Below are positions 13,125 through 15,138 of a DNA stretch of 15,138 nt, in pieces. The notes beneath the pieces are model-generated. The model worked only from the letters and a program-made list of their open reading frames with translations. It did not search any database and was not told the origin of the DNA. How positions within the stretch are numbered: position 1 is the first letter of the stretch; each line of letters opens with the position of its first letter. Position numbers and translations under genes: made by a program. This DNA comes from an uncultured Subdoligranulum sp. (GTDB lineage Bacteria > Bacillota > Clostridia > Oscillospirales > Ruminococcaceae). Location of the stretch: the NCBI GenBank assembly GCA_900545545.1, contig UQZO01000030.1, forward strand, positions 1 to 15,138, given 5' to 3'.

Positions 13125-13150
13125 CCCCGGCCCCCCCCCGCCGGGGTATT
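13124..13150 (+). terminator. Hairpin after tetR with C-rich loop
   Basis: ACCCCGGC (13124-13131) pairs with GCCGGGGT (13140-13147) around a loop of eight C; tail ATTCATAGTTTTG is only partly T-rich, so termination is uncertain. Confidence 0.5.
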
Positions 13151-13454
13151 CATAGTTTTGCCATGAATTCTTTCCAAATTCTTCAAAGTGCTTTTAAAAG
13201 TCCGCCACAAATGGGGCGTAGTATATAGGCATACAAACAAGCGGACGCCAACCGGCGCCGCCCCCACTGCATCCGGCCATGCCAGGGCAATCGCCCGGCC
13301 GGTAGCAGACAACCCACAAGGCCTTGTGCCATTATATAGATGCAAAAAGCCACGGAAGGCGATTTTTTCCAAATCGCATTGCCGTGGCATTTGCTTTGCA
13401 GCGGGAAGTTTTTGCCCCGTTTATGAAAGAATTGCGAAAACCGCGTCTCAAATA
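13151..13454. other. Structured intergenic region without a supported gene
   Basis: About 300 bp between the two TetR genes. I see no credible coding frame. It contains the perfect palindrome CACAAGGCCTTGTG (13315-13328) and a long hairpin at 13342-13394: GCAAA/TTTGC, GCCACGG (13349-13355) / CCGTGGC (13382-13388), and GCGATTT (13359-13365) / AAATCGC (13371-13377), with small internal loops. T-rich stretches follow. It could be the end of a small RNA, a terminator or a mobile palindromic repeat. AT content is higher than in the neighbours near 13148-13230. Confidence 0.5.
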
Positions 13455-13495
13455 TTGACCGTACAGTCTATTTTGCTATAACAGACTAAACGGTC
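13455..13495 (+). promoter_or_regulatory. Autoregulated tetR promoter with dyad operator
   Basis: TTGACC (13455-13460), 16 bp, TATAAC (13477-13482). Two inverted half sites, GACCGTACAGTCT (13457-13469) and AGACTAAACGGTC (13483-13495), match at 11 of 13 positions and flank the -10. Each is itself a partial AGAC-N6-GTCT palindrome, a form common in TetR boxes. Repression by the TetR encoded at 13514 is likely. Confidence 0.82.
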
Positions 13496-13513
13496 TATAT
13501 CAGGAGGCTGCCC

Positions 13514-14164
13514 ATGAAACAACAGGAAAAGACCCAAAAGACCCGGGAGCGCATCCTGGCTGCGGCGCTGGAGGAGTTTGGCCGCAAAAGCTACGATGCC
13601 GCCGCCATCAACAGCATCTGCGAAGCGGGGCAGATCCCCAAAGGGCTTTTGTACCACAATTTCAAGAACAAGGACCAGCTCTACCTGGCCTGTGTGGCGC
13701 TGTGCTACGAGCGGATGACCGCCTACATGAAGGCCCACGCCGAGGACACCGGCGACGCCCGCCGGGCCTTGCAGAGTTTTCTGTTGACCCGCCAGCGGTT
13801 CTTTGCGGAAAATCCCCACCTGGCCAACATCTTTTTCAACACGGTGCTCTACCCGCCCCGCCATTTGCAGCAGGACCTTGCCCTGCTGCGCCGGGATTTC
13901 GATGCCTACCTGGCGCAGCGGTACCGCGCCATTCTGGCCCATCTGACCCTGCGGGAGGGCATCAGCACCGAGATGGCGCTGGACTATTTTTCCGCCATTC
14001 ATGAGATGTTCAACAGCTACTTCCAGAAGCGCGCCCAGGCCGAGGGGGATTACCACGCCCTTATCGGGGACCACGAGGACAAACTTTCGGGGATGATGGA
14101 CATCCTGCTTTACGGCATCGCCCGGGAAACACCGGACGCGGCGGGGAAAGGAACGGTGAAGTAA
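13514..14164 (+). CDS. TetR-family transcriptional regulator
   Basis: Predicted 216-residue repressor. HTH region: TRERILAAALEEFGRKSYDA, then INSICEAGQIPKGLLYHNFK and NKDQLYLAC, a textbook TetR_N domain in residues about 10-57. The ligand-binding half is helical with an aromatic-rich stretch (NIFFNTVLYPPRHLQQDL). Start ATG with AGGAGG 6 bp upstream. A dyad operator covers its promoter. It ends one base before the ATG of the antiporter gene, so the two are co-transcribed and the antiporter is the likely regulated function, together with the repressor itself. Ligand unknown. Intact. Confidence 0.94.
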   Translation: MKQQEKTQKTRERILAAALEEFGRKSYDAAAINSICEAGQIPKGLLYHNFKNKDQLYLACVALCYERMTAYMKAHAEDTGDARRALQSFLLTRQRFFAENPHLANIFFNTVLYPPRHLQQDLALLRRDFDAYLAQRYRAILAHLTLREGISTEMALDYFSAIHEMFNSYFQKRAQAEGDYHALIGDHEDKLSGMMDILLYGIARETPDAAGKGTVK

Positions 14165-14165
14165 G

Positions 14166-14948
14166 ATGGCGCTGATTCGGCTGCTGGCCACGGTGAGCAT
14201 CGCTTTTCTGGCAGGCAAGGCGGTGGCCCGCATCAAACTGCCCTCCATCCTGGGATGGCTGATCACCGGCATGGCGCTGGGCTCCCACGCCCTGGCCCTG
14301 GTAGACCAGGGGATGCTGGACGCCGCCTGGTACCAGGCCGTGGTGCATGTGCTGGAATGTGCCGTGGGCCTGATGATCGGCACCGAGCTGGTGTGGAGCA
14401 AACTCAAGCGGTCCGGGCGGGCCATCCTCATCACCACCCTGACCCAGTCCCTGGGCACCTTCCTGTTGGTATCGCTGGTATTCGGGGTGGTGTTCCGGTT
14501 CTGCGGGCTGCCCCTCTACCTGGCGTTCCTCTTCGGCGGCATCGCCCTGGCCACCGCCCCCGCCCCGGCACTCTCCATCGTGCGGGAGTTCAAAACTTCC
14601 GGCCCCGTCACCGATACCCTGATCCCCATGGCGGCGCTGGATGACATTGTGGGCTGCATCGTCTTTTTTATCACCATCGCCGTGGTGGGCGGGCATCTTT
14701 CCGCCGGGGAGCTGCCCCTTTACCTGGTGGTGCTGGTGATCCTGCTGCCCCATTCCGGCGTATCGCTGGTGTTCACCGGTATTGCGGTTTCGGTACTGCG
14801 CGGCCCGGCGCCCGAATGTGCCGCCGTTTTGCAGGGGACCATTGCGGCTGCGGCGGTGATCAACGAGATCATTGCCGTAGTCACCGCCAAAAAGGGCTTT
14901 GAATGGGCCGGGGAGCTGAACCGGGGCAGCCCCGAGGCACCGGCGTAA
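14166..14948 (+). pseudogene. CPA-family cation:proton antiporter with in-frame internal deletion
   Basis: Monovalent cation:proton antiporters of this type have about 390-400 residues and 12-13 helices; this frame has 260. The first half is normal: KLPSILGWLITGMALGSHAL, HVLECAVGLMIGTELVWSKL, then GGIALATAPAPALSIVREF and the ion-site helix MAALDDIVGCIVFF. After LYLVVLVIL it goes straight into LPHSGVSLVFTGIAVSVL and the family C-terminus AAAAVINEIIAVVTAKKGFE. About four to five helices (near 130 residues) are missing, and the frame is kept. The join CTGCTGCCC would be a natural microhomology (LVILLP / LLPHSG). Probably non-functional, though a short paralogue cannot be excluded. Translationally close to tetR (1-bp gap). 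Confidence 0.8.
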
Positions 14949-14977
14949 GACACTTCTGCAATGCCCCATCCCCCTCT

Positions 14978-15036
14978 GCGGTCCGGCCGCGGCAAACCGA
15001 TCTTCGGTCCTGCCCGGCCGGGCCGCTTTCTTTTTT
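14978..15036 (+). terminator. Terminator of tetR-antiporter operon
   Basis: A long GC-rich stem (about 14978-14993 with 15011-15025: GCGGTCCGGCCGCGGCA against TGCCCGGCCGGGCCGC, one bulge) is followed by TTTCTTTTTTG. It starts about 30 bp after the TAA. Confidence 0.85.
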
Positions 15037-15047
15037 GCAAAAGGCGA

Positions 15048-15076
15048 TTGACGGCGCCGCCGGGCGGGGCTACAAT
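15048..15076 (+). promoter_or_regulatory. Near-consensus sigma-A promoter at right end
   Basis: TTGACG (15048-15053), 17-bp spacer, TACAAT (15071-15076). The transcript would start near 15083 and run off the window. Confidence 0.82.
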
Positions 15077-15089
15077 AGGGCCAAATCAT

Positions 15090-15135
15090 AACCCCACGTT
15101 GAACGTGGGGTTTGCAAAACGGCCCCATAGGGGCC
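15090..15135 (+). other. Two tandem hairpins in a leader at the window end
   Basis: AACCCCACGT (15090-15099) / ACGTGGGGTT (15103-15112), loop TGA, then GGCCCC (15121-15126) / GGGGCC (15130-15135), loop ATA. Both lie within the first ~55 nt of the transcript from the promoter at 15048. They could be a 5' leader, the start of a structured RNA, or the terminal palindrome of a repeated element of the IS200/IS605 kind that ended the contig. No gene follows within the window. Confidence 0.5.
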
Positions 15136-15138
15136 ACA

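Noticed and set aside
13076..13390. 104-codon minus-strand frame in the intergenic region
   Set aside because: No RBS, no recognisable domain; overlaps the palindromes and the tetR end.

Overview
The window looks like one end of a short-read contig from a GC-rich (about two thirds GC by eye) Gram-positive gut-type bacterium. The best guess is an Oscillospiraceae/Ruminococcaceae member of the Faecalibacterium-Gemmiger-Subdoligranulum kind. This rests on gene families (ECF-type transporter, GH120 beta-helix enzyme, DegV, TspO, fluoride riboswitch), strong AGGAGG ribosome binding sites and sigma-A promoters with TATACT/TACAAT -10 boxes; it is not proof. Bases 1-19 are exactly the Tn5/Nextera mosaic end, so real sequence starts at base 20 and the first gene is cut there.

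Layout. 20-1697 (-): membrane protein plus ECF-type ABC ATPase, an operon running off the left end. 1907-4743: AraC regulator (-) divergent from a GH120-like beta-xylosidase (+). 4839-6129 (+): a decayed sodium:solute symporter, then a Crp/Fnr-family regulator. 6183-9841 (-): a 29-codon remnant of oleate hydratase, TspO, a CmpB-type membrane protein, a frameshifted HSL-family esterase, an HdeD-like (DUF308) membrane protein and a PH-domain protein. 10050-11583 (+): a CatA-like acetyltransferase broken by an amber codon, then a two-gene iron-sulfur module (2x[4Fe-4S] ferredoxin and a NapH-like membrane Fe-S protein). 11561-11828 (+): a promoter, a fluoride (crcB) riboswitch with its terminator, and a 37-codon 'antiporter' that keeps only the two ends of the protein. 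11904-13124: internally deleted DegV (-) divergent from a TetR regulator (+). 13455-14948 (+): a second TetR with a clear dyad operator, then an internally deleted cation:proton antiporter. The right end holds a terminator, a strong promoter and two hairpins.

Two things stand out. First, there are many gene lesions, and they share a style: symporter, oleate hydratase, fluoride-riboswitch antiporter, DegV and the second antiporter have all lost internal coding sequence while keeping promoter, RBS, start codon, C-terminus and terminator, and where I can judge it the join is in frame. Esterase (C8 tract) and acetyltransferase (TAG) carry point lesions instead. This is either real decay or mini-gene formation, or an assembly effect, and read mapping would decide. 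Second, three minus-strand promoters (oleate hydratase remnant, esterase, PH-HdeD operon) share a dyad GTKG-N6-CAAC exactly 22 bp from a TATACT -10 box, that is centred near -41.5, the classic class II activator position. A different palindrome (TGTGAT-N3-ATCACA) sits at the matching place before the ferredoxin operon. The Crp/Fnr-family protein encoded at 5428-6129 is an obvious candidate regulator for one of these, by inference only.

No tRNA, rRNA, CRISPR array, integrase or complete insertion sequence was seen.
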